Source of the DNA: Vallitalea guaymasensis | GTDB taxonomy: Bacteria; Bacillota; Clostridia; Lachnospirales; Vallitaleaceae | Length of the DNA stretch: 64,000 nucleotides | NCBI RefSeq assembly: GCF_018141425.1 | Contig: NZ_CP058561.1 | Coordinates: forward strand, 620,001 to 684,000 | Direction of reading: 5' to 3' | In this document: positions 26,578 through 34,629 of the stretch, one piece after another | Numbering within the stretch: the stretch's first letter is position 1 | How the letters are laid out: the number at the start of each line of letters is the position of its first letter | Position numbers and translations under genes: made by a program | The notes under the pieces: generated by a model | Database searches by the model: none | Seen by the model: only the letters and a program-made list of their open reading frames with translations | Told to the model about the DNA's origin: nothing

Positions 26578-26964
26578 CTATTTAGTTGGTATTATCATTT
26601 CAAACCAGTCATATTCAACGTTGTCAAGATAAAACATTTCAAATTCATCTTCTCTTCCAACATAAAGTTTTTTTATCACTGGATTGTTTTCAATAGTGTT
26701 TAATTTAATTTGCATGTCCTCTTCAATAACCACATCGCCACTTATTCTCAGTGTTGATGAATTTTTAGACTTTGTTATCCATTCTGCATAAGGATTAACT
26801 TTTAGCTGCTTAATAGTCCTTCTCTTGTTTGATGTACCGAAAAGTATTCTATTATCCTCGGTAATCATAATTCCAAAGCCTCTTACTCTAGGCTTTCCAT
26901 TTTCATCTACTGTTGCTAAGAATCCCATAGGGTTTTCCTTAATAAAATTTAATTCTTTACTCAT
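26578..26964 (-). CDS. Pyridoxamine 5'-phosphate oxidase-like (split-barrel) flavoprotein
   Basis: This 128-residue protein starts MSKELNFIKENPMGFLATVD and continues GKPRVRGFGIMITEDNRILFGTSNKRRTIKQLKVNPYAEWI, the standard small PNPOx-like/general stress FMN-binding barrel. Such small proteins usually bind FMN or F420 and are not true PdxH enzymes. It diverges from the tetR gene at 27212, and an inverted repeat lies between them. AGGAG precedes the start. The substrate is unknown. Confidence 0.85.
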   Translation of the reverse strand: MSKELNFIKENPMGFLATVDENGKPRVRGFGIMITEDNRILFGTSNKRRTIKQLKVNPYAEWITKSKNSSTLRISGDVVIEEDMQIKLNTIENNPVIKKLYVGREDEFEMFYLDNVEYDWFEMIIPTK

Positions 26965-27110
26965 AATATTAATCTCCTTTTTTATTTTTTGGTTTTTTTC
27001 TAATTATATTTTCACTTTCTTAAACGTGACAATGCATCTTGTACAATTCATATTTTTTTACGCTCAAAGTAATCATAAATTACATACTTAAATCTGTAAT
27101 TATATTAATT

Positions 27111-27140
27111 ATTGTATAGAATATAGATATGATATACAAT
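27111..27140. promoter_or_regulatory. Inverted repeat in the PNPOx-tetR divergent region
   Basis: ATTGTATA at 27111-27118 and TATACAAT at 27133-27140 are exact reverse complements with a 14-base spacer. The site lies about 70 bases before the tetR start and 150 before the PNPOx-like start. A TetR operator is a reasonable guess, but AT-rich repeats are common here. Confidence 0.35.
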
Positions 27141-27211
27141 GGTTAATATAAGTCAAAGTGATATATAATAGACATATATATAATTAATGACTATTAAATA
27201 GGAGGAAAATT

Positions 27212-27820
27212 ATGGGTAACAAGATAGATTTAAGGATAGTACGAACGAAAAAATCTATAAAAAGAGCATTTTTAGATTTGCTTAAGGAGAAAAACTATAA
27301 TAAAATCACTATTCAAGATATAGCACAAGAAGCAATGATTAATCGCAATACTTTCTACCTACATTATTTAGATAAAGATGATTTACTAGATCAGCTTACA
27401 TCGGAGTGTTTAATCAAGTTAAAAGAAAGTATGAATGCTAATAGTAATATTGATACAATTGACGCTTTAGGGTATGATGATTTCTATGAATTGATTAAAA
27501 AGGTTTTTGAGACTATTGAAAAAGATATTGATTTTTATAAAATAATACTAGGAGATGAGAGTATACCGTATTTATCCATAAAATTCACAAATGTAATCAA
27601 GAATCATATGAGTGAAGGATTAGATAAGTCTAAACAATTAAAAACTGGGGTGAGAAATATAGACAATAGAAAAATCTACGTTGAATACATGGCAACGGGG
27701 CTTATAGGCGTCATTCGTTTTTGGATTAATAATATGCATAAATATTCTATAGGAGAAGTATCAGAGATAATAATTAATATGTACTCGAAAGATATATTGG
27801 AATTGCTAAAAAACTGTTAG
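27212..27820 (+). CDS. TetR-family transcriptional regulator
   Basis: This 202-residue protein has a TetR DNA-binding domain at residues 8-55 (RTKKSIKRAFLDLLKEKNYNKITIQDIAQEAMINRNTFYLHYLDKDDLLDQL). A helical C-terminal domain of the type found in clostridial TetR proteins (PF14278-like, with MATGLIGVIRFWINN) follows. AGGAGG precedes the ATG. The neighbouring divergent PNPOx-like gene and the downstream DUF362 gene are possible targets. Confidence 0.9.
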   Translation: MGNKIDLRIVRTKKSIKRAFLDLLKEKNYNKITIQDIAQEAMINRNTFYLHYLDKDDLLDQLTSECLIKLKESMNANSNIDTIDALGYDDFYELIKKVFETIEKDIDFYKIILGDESIPYLSIKFTNVIKNHMSEGLDKSKQLKTGVRNIDNRKIYVEYMATGLIGVIRFWINNMHKYSIGEVSEIIINMYSKDILELLKNC

Positions 27821-27953
27821 AACTTAAAATAGACTAGGTGTATCTATTTTATTATTTTAAAATGTATTTTTTTACAATAACCTATATACGAGTGAATAAT
27901 TACCATTAAAGGCGCAAATAATAATCTAAAACTTTATGTAAAAGGGTGATTAT

Positions 27954-28859
27954 ATGCGTCAAAGAAAAAGAATGTCTTCAGATATTTCAATAACTCGTAA
28001 TGCAAATGAAAGTCAGGCTATAACAGAAGGACTTAATAATATTACTGCCAATCAATTGATTAATAACAATGATGTCGTTGTCATAACACCTAATTGGGTT
28101 AATCTAGATAAACCTAATCCTTCATCAGGAGTTGTTGTTGGCGACGAAAGTCTTAGAACTATTATACAATACGTCAAAGGTTCCAATCCCAAGAAAATAA
28201 TTATTGCGACCGGCTCAGGTGGTCAAGCCACTGGTGATGTTATGAAAAAGGTTGGGTATGATCAAATAATCCAAAGTGAAGGTGTAGAGTTTGTTGACTT
28301 GAATTATGGTCCATACACTACTTTAAGTCTTAATAACGAAAGACCTTCCTCAACAAAGATTAATCAGATAATAAATGAAGCTACAGTTCTTATATCTTTC
28401 ACACAGTTAAAACATCATGAATCAGCTACCATGTCAGCATGTATAAAAAACATTGCACTAGCATGGCCTCCGGCAGAAATCCATGGTTACCCTAAAAAAG
28501 CTCTTGGAATACATGATAATCTTCACAGCTTCATAACAGCCATGGCAGAAGCGATTCCTATAGATATATCAATCGTGAGCTGTAATCCTACGATGATTGG
28601 AACAGGTCCAACTGGCGGAGTTCCTAGACATACTGAGCTTGTTATCTGTGGAACAGATCCTGTTTCTGTAGATACTATCGGTGCTAGATTCTTAGGTTTC
28701 AAAACAGAGGCAGTTCAGTACTTGGATAAATGTGATAGACTAAAAATCGGAGTGACTGATTTAAAACAAATGAATATGACTGGCTTGGATTTAGTTAGTG
28801 CTGAGCAGCAATTCAGTAAGACCGTCTATGGTGAAACAATAGCTATAGATAGCAAATAA
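27954..28859 (+). CDS. DUF362 domain protein
   Basis: The 301-residue protein has the DUF362 pattern: VVVITPNWVNLDKPNPSSGVV, then IIIATGSGGQATGDVMKKVGY, LISFTQLKHHESATMSACIKNIALAWPP, and NPTMIGTGPTGGVPRHTELVICGTDPVSVDTIGARFLG. The ferredoxin domain that many DUF362 proteins carry is absent. The family is uncharacterised and often sits near iron-sulphur or redox proteins. AAAGGGTG lies before the ATG. It ends at a strong terminator shared with the convergent RAYT gene. Confidence 0.85.
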   Translation: MRQRKRMSSDISITRNANESQAITEGLNNITANQLINNNDVVVITPNWVNLDKPNPSSGVVVGDESLRTIIQYVKGSNPKKIIIATGSGGQATGDVMKKVGYDQIIQSEGVEFVDLNYGPYTTLSLNNERPSSTKINQIINEATVLISFTQLKHHESATMSACIKNIALAWPPAEIHGYPKKALGIHDNLHSFITAMAEAIPIDISIVSCNPTMIGTGPTGGVPRHTELVICGTDPVSVDTIGARFLGFKTEAVQYLDKCDRLKIGVTDLKQMNMTGLDLVSAEQQFSKTVYGETIAIDSK

Positions 28860-28889
28860 TAAGGATTAAGCTAGCCTATGTAAAAAAAT

Positions 28890-28937
28890 AAAGGACTTAC
28901 ACCTAATAGCTTCAGCTATCTTGTGCTAGTCCTTTTA
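28890..28937. terminator. Bidirectional terminator between DUF362 and RAYT genes
   Basis: AAGGACTTACAC at 28891-28902 pairs with GTGCTAGTCCTT at 28923-28934 with small mismatches, and an inner AGCT/AGCT stem closes the loop. A and T tracts flank it. The convergent genes end at 28859 and 28939. Confidence 0.75.
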
Positions 28938-28938
28938 A

Positions 28939-29697
28939 TTATCCTATTTTTGTCGCATTTTCAATTATTCCTCTACCTAATCCTAATACTCTGCTTAACT
29001 GTCTGATACTGGCACCTGTTTCTTTTCTAATCTGTAGTATCATCCTATCCCGATTACTCTTGGATATATTATTAATGTCTTTTATATCATATTTTGCTTC
29101 TAACTGATCCTTTAATTCATTATCAGTCAATTTTGTTTTGTTATAATACTCAAGACATTGGTCAGCATTAGGTTTCATCATATATTCTTCAAATTTTTCT
29201 ATGTTATTAAAGTAATTAAGTATGTTGTCAGTATCTAATTGTACATTATCACCGTAATACTTATCTATATATTTATTGTAACTGCTCCAAACATATACAG
29301 ATGGTGATTTTATAATATCTGCTTTCACAGGGTTTTGATGTATGTATCTAGCAACCTTCAAGAGATAATTTTCACTTTCTACTACTTCACTTTTATACCT
29401 GTTTTCAAATAGATGTCCTGATCTACCATACTTATTGTTATGCCACTGAACATAACTTACTGTTATTCTTTTGATACTATTCCCTATCTCTTCATTCTCT
29501 TTGATTAATAGATGTATATGATTATCCATAAGACAATAAGCGTATAAAGAAAATCCTCCTGATTGTTTGGCTTTCAGTAAAGTATATAAGAATTTCTCTC
29601 TGTCTTCATCATCTAAAAAAATATTACGCTTGTCTATTCCACGTAACATAATGTGATATATACCTGACTTGCTTCTTTCTCTTCTTTGTCTCGCCAT
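28939..29697 (-). CDS. REP-associated tyrosine transposase (RAYT, Y1 HUH nuclease)
   Basis: The 252-residue protein has the Y1 transposase fold. Motifs are SGIYHIMLRGIDKRNIFLDDEDREKF, the HUH pair in YCLMDNHIHLLIKEN (about residues 53-67), and YSSYNKY-like WSSYNKYI. The probable catalytic Tyr is in the VSYVQWHNNKYGRSGHLFENRYKS region and its alpha-D helix. The C-terminus adds a DnaA-type helix-turn-helix (GASIRQLSRVLGLGRGIIENATKIG), as in many clostridial RAYTs. RAYTs are usually domesticated and act on REP-like palindromes. A large imperfect palindrome spans its start codon. Confidence 0.9.
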   Translation of the reverse strand: MARQRRERSKSGIYHIMLRGIDKRNIFLDDEDREKFLYTLLKAKQSGGFSLYAYCLMDNHIHLLIKENEEIGNSIKRITVSYVQWHNNKYGRSGHLFENRYKSEVVESENYLLKVARYIHQNPVKADIIKSPSVYVWSSYNKYIDKYYGDNVQLDTDNILNYFNNIEKFEEYMMKPNADQCLEYYNKTKLTDNELKDQLEAKYDIKDINNISKSNRDRMILQIRKETGASIRQLSRVLGLGRGIIENATKIG

Positions 29698-29744
29698 TTG
29701 ACATCACCATAACAAATATATCATATTTATGGTAATGTGTCAAA
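29697..29744. repeat. REP-like imperfect palindrome at the 5' end of the RAYT gene
   Basis: TTTGACATCACCATAA at 29697-29712 pairs with TTATGGTAATGTGTCAAA at 29727-29744, with one two-base bulge, around a 14-base AT loop. The right arm is followed by AGAAACGTCCCC, a tail I have seen next to RAYT genes. It is the likely recognition structure of the transposase. Confidence 0.6.
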
Positions 29745-29767
29745 AGAAACGTCCCCTAGTCATATGC

Positions 29768-30085
29768 TTACTCCTTAGTAATATCCATTTCTACTTTTTG
29801 TGGCAAAGCTAGCCCACATTCAACTTCAATACCTTTTAATATTGCAGTTGGTATTGGGCATGATGGATGCTTGCAGTATTTTTTAGACAAATCAAATACC
29901 TTAGATTCACCAAATGTTCCAAAAACTTCACCAAAACCATCTACTCCTATAAGCTCTTCACTCATATTTTTATAATTAGGACATTCCGTTTCAATAATAA
30001 TATTTACATTCTGCATATCTTCTGATTTGATGTGGATAGTTGTATCAAAGCCACATATTCCTGGTTTTACTTTTACATTTGCCAA
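29768..30085 (-). CDS. Small conserved clostridial protein (DUF6951-like)
   Basis: The 105-residue protein has the pattern KPGICGFDTTIHIKSED near the N-terminus, a central IIIETECPNYKNM, and KYCKHPSCPIPTAILKGIEVECGLALP at the end. Six Cys occur in short motifs, suggesting metal or Fe-S binding. I recognise it as the type annotated DUF6951, but function is not known. It starts after GGAGGAT and is divergent from the DUF5320/DUF134 operon, sharing the intergenic region with it. Confidence 0.65.
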   Translation of the reverse strand: MANVKVKPGICGFDTTIHIKSEDMQNVNIIIETECPNYKNMSEELIGVDGFGEVFGTFGESKVFDLSKKYCKHPSCPIPTAILKGIEVECGLALPQKVEMDITKE

Positions 30086-30190
30086 TATATTATCCTCCTC
30101 TGCTTTTAAGGTTATTAATTAATTATAGTTTCTATGGAGAAATATTTCTATTAAGTATTTGCTATTTTTATAATTATTTTAATTTAGTTA

Positions 30191-30239
30191 TTGACATATG
30201 CCCAAAACGTGTTATAATTTGATTATGAGCATATGCCCA
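30191..30239 (+). promoter_or_regulatory. Promoter with twin CATATGCCCA operators for the DUF5320/DUF134 operon
   Basis: TTGACA at 30191-30196 and TATAAT at 30213-30218 are separated by 16 bases, a near-perfect sigma-A promoter. CATATGCCCA occurs at 30195-30204, overlapping the -35 box, and again at 30230-30239 just past the -10. The second copy extends to a near palindrome, TGAGCATATGCCCA. This layout would allow repression, most simply by the DUF134 protein encoded in the operon. Confidence 0.65.
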
Positions 30240-30264
30240 TTAAATAATGAAAGGAGCGATAATT

Positions 30265-30465
30265 ATGCCAAGAATGGATGGAACAGGTCCACAAGGTAAT
30301 GGACCACTAACTGGAAGAGGTTTAGGAAGATGCAACGATGGTAAAAGTAAGAATGTTGGTGGTAACGGAATAGGTTTTAATAGAAAAAGATGTGATAGAC
30401 TATTCTTAAGAAGAAGAAACAGAGGACGTTTCTTTAACAATTCAACAGATAACGATAATAATTAG
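30265..30465 (+). CDS. DUF5320-type small Gly/Arg-rich protein
   Basis: The 66-residue protein begins MPRMDGTGPQGNGPLTGRG and continues LGRCNDGK, the hallmark of DUF5320-type proteins that accompany NifX/NifB-like and DUF134 proteins in anaerobes. Two Cys are present. The C-terminus is basic, then rich in Asn and Asp. I choose ATG 30265 because AAGGAG lies 9 bases upstream, rather than an in-frame codon at 30247. Function is unknown. It is the first gene of an operon with the DUF134 protein. Confidence 0.75.
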   Translation: MPRMDGTGPQGNGPLTGRGLGRCNDGKSKNVGGNGIGFNRKRCDRLFLRRRNRGRFFNNSTDNDNN

Positions 30466-30508
30466 TAGTCTATGTTTTCTAGAAATAACTTATTAGGTGG
30501 TGATTAAT

Positions 30509-30850
30509 ATTCCTAGACCAAGAAAAAGAAGAAGAATAGGCTGTAGACCACAGTTTCAGAATTTTGGACCTCATGGTCCTAACTGCAATAAGGAAATCAT
30601 CAATCTTAAAATTGAAGAATATGAAAGTATTAGATTGATGGATCTAAAAAATCTTGATCAATCTGCATGTGCAGAACTAATGGGTATTGGACGTTCAACT
30701 TTTCAGAGAATATACAAAGAAGCTAGAGGTAAAATAGCTGATAGTATTGTTAATGGAAAACGTCTAATTATTGAAACTGAAGATTTTGACCACCCAGGTG
30801 GAAAAGGTCACTGCCATAGACATTTCCAAGATAATAATCAAGATAATTAA
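30509..30850 (+). CDS. DUF134 (UPF0251) DNA-binding protein
   Basis: The 113-residue protein has the DUF134 layout. A basic N-terminus, PRPRKRRRIGCRPQF, is followed by IINLKIEEYESIRLMDLKNLDQSACAELMGIGRSTFQRIYKEARGKIADSIVNGKRLIIE, a sigma-70-region-4-like helix-turn-helix. Homologues start MPRPRK or MARPRK. Here the codon before PRPRK is ATT (30509), and the ribosome site AGGTGGTGA at 30495-30503 overlaps the only upstream in-frame GTGs. A rare ATT start is therefore likely; the alternative is GTG 30497, adding four residues. The His-rich C-terminus (GGKGHCHRHF) may bind metal. Confidence 0.78.
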   Translation: MPRPRKRRRIGCRPQFQNFGPHGPNCNKEIINLKIEEYESIRLMDLKNLDQSACAELMGIGRSTFQRIYKEARGKIADSIVNGKRLIIETEDFDHPGGKGHCHRHFQDNNQDN

Positions 30851-30898
30851 TTCTAAAGGAATCTGGATAATACATTTTGGTGATGACTACAACTTTTA

Positions 30899-30944
30899 GA
30901 AGATAGACTAGGCGCTTATAGCTAAACCTAGTCTATCTTCCTTT
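30899..30944 (+). terminator. Terminator of the DUF5320/DUF134 operon
   Basis: GAAGATAGACTAGG at 30899-30912 and CCTAGTCTATCTTC at 30927-30940 form a perfect 14-bp stem with a 14-base loop, followed by CTTTATATTA. It lies about 50 bases beyond the DUF134 stop and also faces the convergent gene ending at 30991. Confidence 0.8.
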
Positions 30945-30990
30945 ATATTACCTTATAAAACGTCTTATCATACAGGTAATTTTACTTAAA

Positions 30991-32622
30991 CTATGGTTGG
31001 TATAATGGATCTAATCCTCCCTTTGGATGTGGCATTATTGTATTATCGCCATCATCAGGGTCAACTTCATTATAGTATCCATCTCCATCACTATCCACTC
31101 TATTAGGATTAGTTGCTACATAATTATTATTGTTAACTGTATAATTAATACCGTCTGAAGTCTTGATGACTACATTTCCACTTACGATACCATTTCCTAT
31201 ATTAGTATTGATATCTCCTCTTTCTGTTAAATAAACATCACTGGTTGCTAATATAAGGTCCATGACACATTGTCTAGGATGACCATATGTATTACTATCC
31301 CCTACCGAAACAACAGAAACCTCTGGGTCAAGCTGATTAACAAAAGTAGCATTGCTTGAATGATCACTACCATGATGATTAACCAAATATACATCAACAT
31401 CCCCTACTTCTTTTGCCACACTCAGTTCAATGTCATGATATGAGTATCCGTAATTACTGGTGCAGAACTCTCCGTCTAAATCTCCACCTATCCATTCATC
31501 AAAATCTCCATAGCTTAGTTTAAGTCCAATACTATAGTCATTCTCAGAAGGTGGATATGCATCATTACTGAAGTCTCCTTGCAGTATTGCTCCATTACCA
31601 TCACATGTTATTATATCAACTGTTACTCCACTACCCAAATCAATTAGATTGGTTCCTTCAACTGCTATAACAGGATTTAATTTGTTATTGCCTGTTCCTT
31701 CTAAATAAGTTTTCCAATTTCTGAATGTACTGCTTGTTTGACCTAGATAATTATTATAGTCTCTATGTATCATTTGACCAATAACAAAATCCTGCTGTTC
31801 TACTAGATTCCATAATCCACCGTAACCAATATAACCTATATGATCACAATGAAAATGAGTTATCAACACATAGTCTATGTATTTTGTACCTAACACACTC
31901 TCTACATATGGACCTACAACTGAAGCATCCGCATTGCTATTCCAATAGGATTCCCCTACATCAACTAACATTGACCTTCCAGTAGGTCCTACTATCAGGG
32001 TTGCATTTCCTTGCCCTATATTTATGTGATGTATTTCCAAGTTGCCAGGAGTCCAAGAACCTGAACCACTAGAAGAATTGGAATTCAAAGCTTTTGGAGT
32101 GCCGTATCCACATTGATATGTAAGAGTTGAACTATTCCAATTCGTTGAGACAGTACCACCTATATTGGAGTTTATTCTCTCCATTGTAGCTTTTGTACCA
32201 TTATTACCTGCATGCCAGCTGTTGACACTATCAATTACATTTCCGTTATTATCTTTTAATTGTAGAATTTCACTTGAGTTTTCTAATGAACCAGTATAGA
32301 TTAAATCAGCATTGATATTAGGAACTGAAGTATTGTCTGTCCTTTCTAATAGATAATAGGATTTTGCAGGAATAGTACCTGTTAAGTTAATGGAAGGAGT
32401 TCCATCAACTGCATTTAGAGTCCATCCATTGAGATTAATGTTTGTGTTTGTATTGTTATAGAGTTCAATCCATTCATCGTAAGCACTGGTTGTTGTTCCC
32501 ATCCAGCAGATTTCATTAATGACTACCTCTCCACCTGTTGCAGCATAATTATTGGTATTGAACAGAAAAAGTGGCATAGTCAATACCAATATAAGCAATA
32601 GTCTGATACTTTTTTTCATCAT
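30991..32622 (-). CDS. Secreted lamin-tail domain plus metallo-beta-lactamase-fold protein
   Basis: A signal peptide (about residues 1-28, ending NNYAAT) precedes a lamin-tail (LTD) domain: VVINEICWMGTTTSAYDEWIELYN, then INLNGWTL and TMERIN. From about residue 195 a metallo-beta-lactamase domain of the ComEC/hydrolase type begins (LEIHHINIGQGNATLIVGPTG, then VLITHFHCDHIGYIG with the HxHxDH zinc motif, and VYLVNHHGSDHSSN). The last 35 residues hold a calcium-binding repeat (DSDGDGYYNEVDPDDGD). LTD plus MBL proteins are likely extracellular nucleases or phosphodiesterases. ATG 32622 follows AGGAGG by 7 bases. Confidence 0.85.
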   Translation of the reverse strand: MMKKSIRLLLILVLTMPLFLFNTNNYAATGGEVVINEICWMGTTTSAYDEWIELYNNTNTNINLNGWTLNAVDGTPSINLTGTIPAKSYYLLERTDNTSVPNINADLIYTGSLENSSEILQLKDNNGNVIDSVNSWHAGNNGTKATMERINSNIGGTVSTNWNSSTLTYQCGYGTPKALNSNSSSGSGSWTPGNLEIHHINIGQGNATLIVGPTGRSMLVDVGESYWNSNADASVVGPYVESVLGTKYIDYVLITHFHCDHIGYIGYGGLWNLVEQQDFVIGQMIHRDYNNYLGQTSSTFRNWKTYLEGTGNNKLNPVIAVEGTNLIDLGSGVTVDIITCDGNGAILQGDFSNDAYPPSENDYSIGLKLSYGDFDEWIGGDLDGEFCTSNYGYSYHDIELSVAKEVGDVDVYLVNHHGSDHSSNATFVNQLDPEVSVVSVGDSNTYGHPRQCVMDLILATSDVYLTERGDINTNIGNGIVSGNVVIKTSDGINYTVNNNNYVATNPNRVDSDGDGYYNEVDPDDGDNTIMPHPKGGLDPLYQP

Positions 32623-32887
32623 CAAATAACCTCCTTAGTTATAAACATATAGTATTCATTCTGTTATTTACTAAAGATAGTATGTCCGTAGATGTTAAAG
32701 CAAGTATATAGTTTTAATGATAAAATGTGATTAATTGGGATATTATAGAATATTAATTCAGAAATATTCAGTATAGAAATATGTATATGAAAAGCAAAAA
32801 AAGATATAATTAGATATTTCTAATTTATACCTTAATAATATCACAGAGAATATTTACTGTCAATTTTGATAATTATTTGACACAAGT

Positions 32888-33349
32888 CTATGCCTTTTTC
32901 CTGACATCTTTTATTTTGGGAAATACATTTACGATTATGGATACTATTATACCTATGAAGGTATCAATCACTCTATTAACTGCATATATATGAGATGGAG
33001 TACCTTTTAGATTAGTCATAATCGCTATAAATACTATACAAGCGATAACTATAGAATCACTTTGCTTACAAAGATTACATAGGTAAATGACGAGTACAAT
33101 TCCCAGACCAACTACTATTGAATAGTTTCCAAAAACAAGAGCCAGAATAAGCCCAATGACTCCACCAATAGTAGTACCAATCATTCTATTCTTCCCTACA
33201 ACAAAAGAATTCTGAATAGAATTTTTCATACATATAACCGCAGCTATACACGCATAAAATGGATATGGCCTGTTTAATAATTGAAAGATACAAATGCATA
33301 TAAAAACCGATATGGCAGTTTTTATATTGCGTGAACCTATTTTCATCAT
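32888..33349 (-). CDS. FUSC/aromatic acid exporter-type membrane protein
   Basis: This 153-residue protein has about four to five membrane segments (TAISVFICICIFQLL, PFYACIAAVICM, MIGTTIGGVIGLILALVFG, IVVGLGIVLVIYLC, IVIACIVFIAIM). The order NRPYPFYACIAAVICMKNSIQNSF and then GKNRMIGTTIGGVIG matches the ArAE/FUSC membrane half. The final RVIDTFIGIIVSIIVN is the second conserved Arg-x-x-Asp/Glu-T-x-x-G motif. The soluble half of larger family members is missing, as in many short Firmicute versions. AAAGG lies 10 bases before the ATG. Substrate unknown. Confidence 0.8.
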   Translation of the reverse strand: MMKIGSRNIKTAISVFICICIFQLLNRPYPFYACIAAVICMKNSIQNSFVVGKNRMIGTTIGGVIGLILALVFGNYSIVVGLGIVLVIYLCNLCKQSDSIVIACIVFIAIMTNLKGTPSHIYAVNRVIDTFIGIIVSIIVNVFPKIKDVRKKA

Positions 33350-33434
33350 ATCTAGATAACCTTTCCGTCAAACATAAAAAATAATTCTCACTAACAAAAT
33401 CTGGGTCTTTTGTTATTATATATTTTATTATGTA

Positions 33435-33893
33435 TTACGTCAATAAATTTACATATAATATGTTAGGGCTACCTAATATCCAGCCATCAACACTCCCATC
33501 TTCGTTTATTATCGTCCCCTGGGCTAATACTTTTATATCCCCAGCACTAGGTACAAATTCATTGAACTGCTTAGTTAGGTTCTTGAAAACTCTATACTTG
33601 AACTCCTTATTATTCTCCATCTTATCTAATACACATTGTTCAACTGATATATTTTTTATATTACCTTGTGCCACACATCCAAGAGCAAAACATTTTAGAG
33701 CTTTATTACCATATGGTATATTACCAATATGAATATTAACATTAGGAATTATTCTCTTTATTTCATTTTCCACAGTTTTTTTAAATTTCTCATTGCATAC
33801 TCTATTTACCCTTTTTATGGCTTGTATTTTACGCTCATAACCTGCTTTTGCAAACTTTCTGTCTTTTATTCCATTGATAGCCTCTACACCCAT
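33435..33893 (-). CDS. Uncharacterised 152-residue protein
   Basis: I do not recognise this protein. It has a basic, helical N-terminal half (residues 1-50, rich in Lys and Arg). A mixed domain follows with NIHIGNIPYGNKALKCFALGC. The C-terminal segment KVLAQGTIINEDGSVDGWILGSPNILYVNLL reads like paired beta strands. The start ATG follows GAGGGGAGTGTT closely. It is followed on the same strand by the FUSC-type gene after about 86 bases. No signal peptide or membrane segment is seen. Confidence 0.6.
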   Translation of the reverse strand: MGVEAINGIKDRKFAKAGYERKIQAIKRVNRVCNEKFKKTVENEIKRIIPNVNIHIGNIPYGNKALKCFALGCVAQGNIKNISVEQCVLDKMENNKEFKYRVFKNLTKQFNEFVPSAGDIKVLAQGTIINEDGSVDGWILGSPNILYVNLLT

Positions 33894-34040
33894 TACATAA
33901 CACTCCCCTCAATAAGTATTTATATGGAATATATCGACATTTTTACATTGGCTTTTAATATAACTGCATAAAAATTAATACAAGAAATCAAGATAAAAAA
34001 AGGGAGATAATTCTATCAATGAATAATCTCCTAGATATTA

Positions 34041-34493
34041 TTAATTAGCTTTTGCACTAACTCTGCATTTATCACAATAGCCAAATATTTTCAATTTGTA
34101 ATCTGTACACTGGAAACCCTTCTCTTCCAATAACCTCTCATAGAAGTCATCCTTTATCAATCCTGAAGCTTCAATGACTTTACCGCATTTTTTACATATG
34201 AGATGATGATGATTTCTAGTATTCTCTATCTCTATTTCGTATTTAGCCGCACTATCTCCAAAATCGTGTTTTATTACAACGCCTTTTTTTAATAACATAT
34301 CAATAGTCCTATATATTGTAGCCATTCCTATTATGTTTTCTTTATCTTTTATTAAAGTATAGATTTCATTTGCAGAAAGATGTTTTCCTACATTCTCAAT
34401 CAGAGTATTCAATATTATTTTTCTCTGATATGTCAATCTTATATCCATTTTTTCTATTAAATTATTCATAATAGGATTTACTTCCGTACTCAT
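34041..34493 (-). CDS. Fur-family metal-responsive repressor
   Basis: This 150-residue protein has the N-terminal winged helix (RLTYQRKIILNTLIENVGKHLSANEIYTLIKDK, then IGMATIYRTIDMLLKKGVV). The C-terminal domain has the His-rich metal site NHHHLICKKCGKVIE and the structural zinc pair CKKC and CDKC. It could be Fur, PerR or Zur. The Fur-type boxes in this window (before sufC, before the nitrogenase-like operon and before the CopA regulator) make Fur the best guess. It lies downstream of the Suf genes on the same strand, 137 bases away, and may be read through. Confidence 0.88.
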   Translation of the reverse strand: MSTEVNPIMNNLIEKMDIRLTYQRKIILNTLIENVGKHLSANEIYTLIKDKENIIGMATIYRTIDMLLKKGVVIKHDFGDSAAKYEIEIENTRNHHHLICKKCGKVIEASGLIKDDFYERLLEEKGFQCTDYKLKIFGYCDKCRVSAKAN

Positions 34494-34629
34494 ATAAACC
34501 CCTCCATTTTCTTCACTATTTAATTTTATGTTAAATCAGCCTTATATATGGTTATAATCCAACATATTATTTACTTAAATATCCAAACTAGATTACTGAC
34601 AAATATTTGTTAACTTATTCATTAATCCA

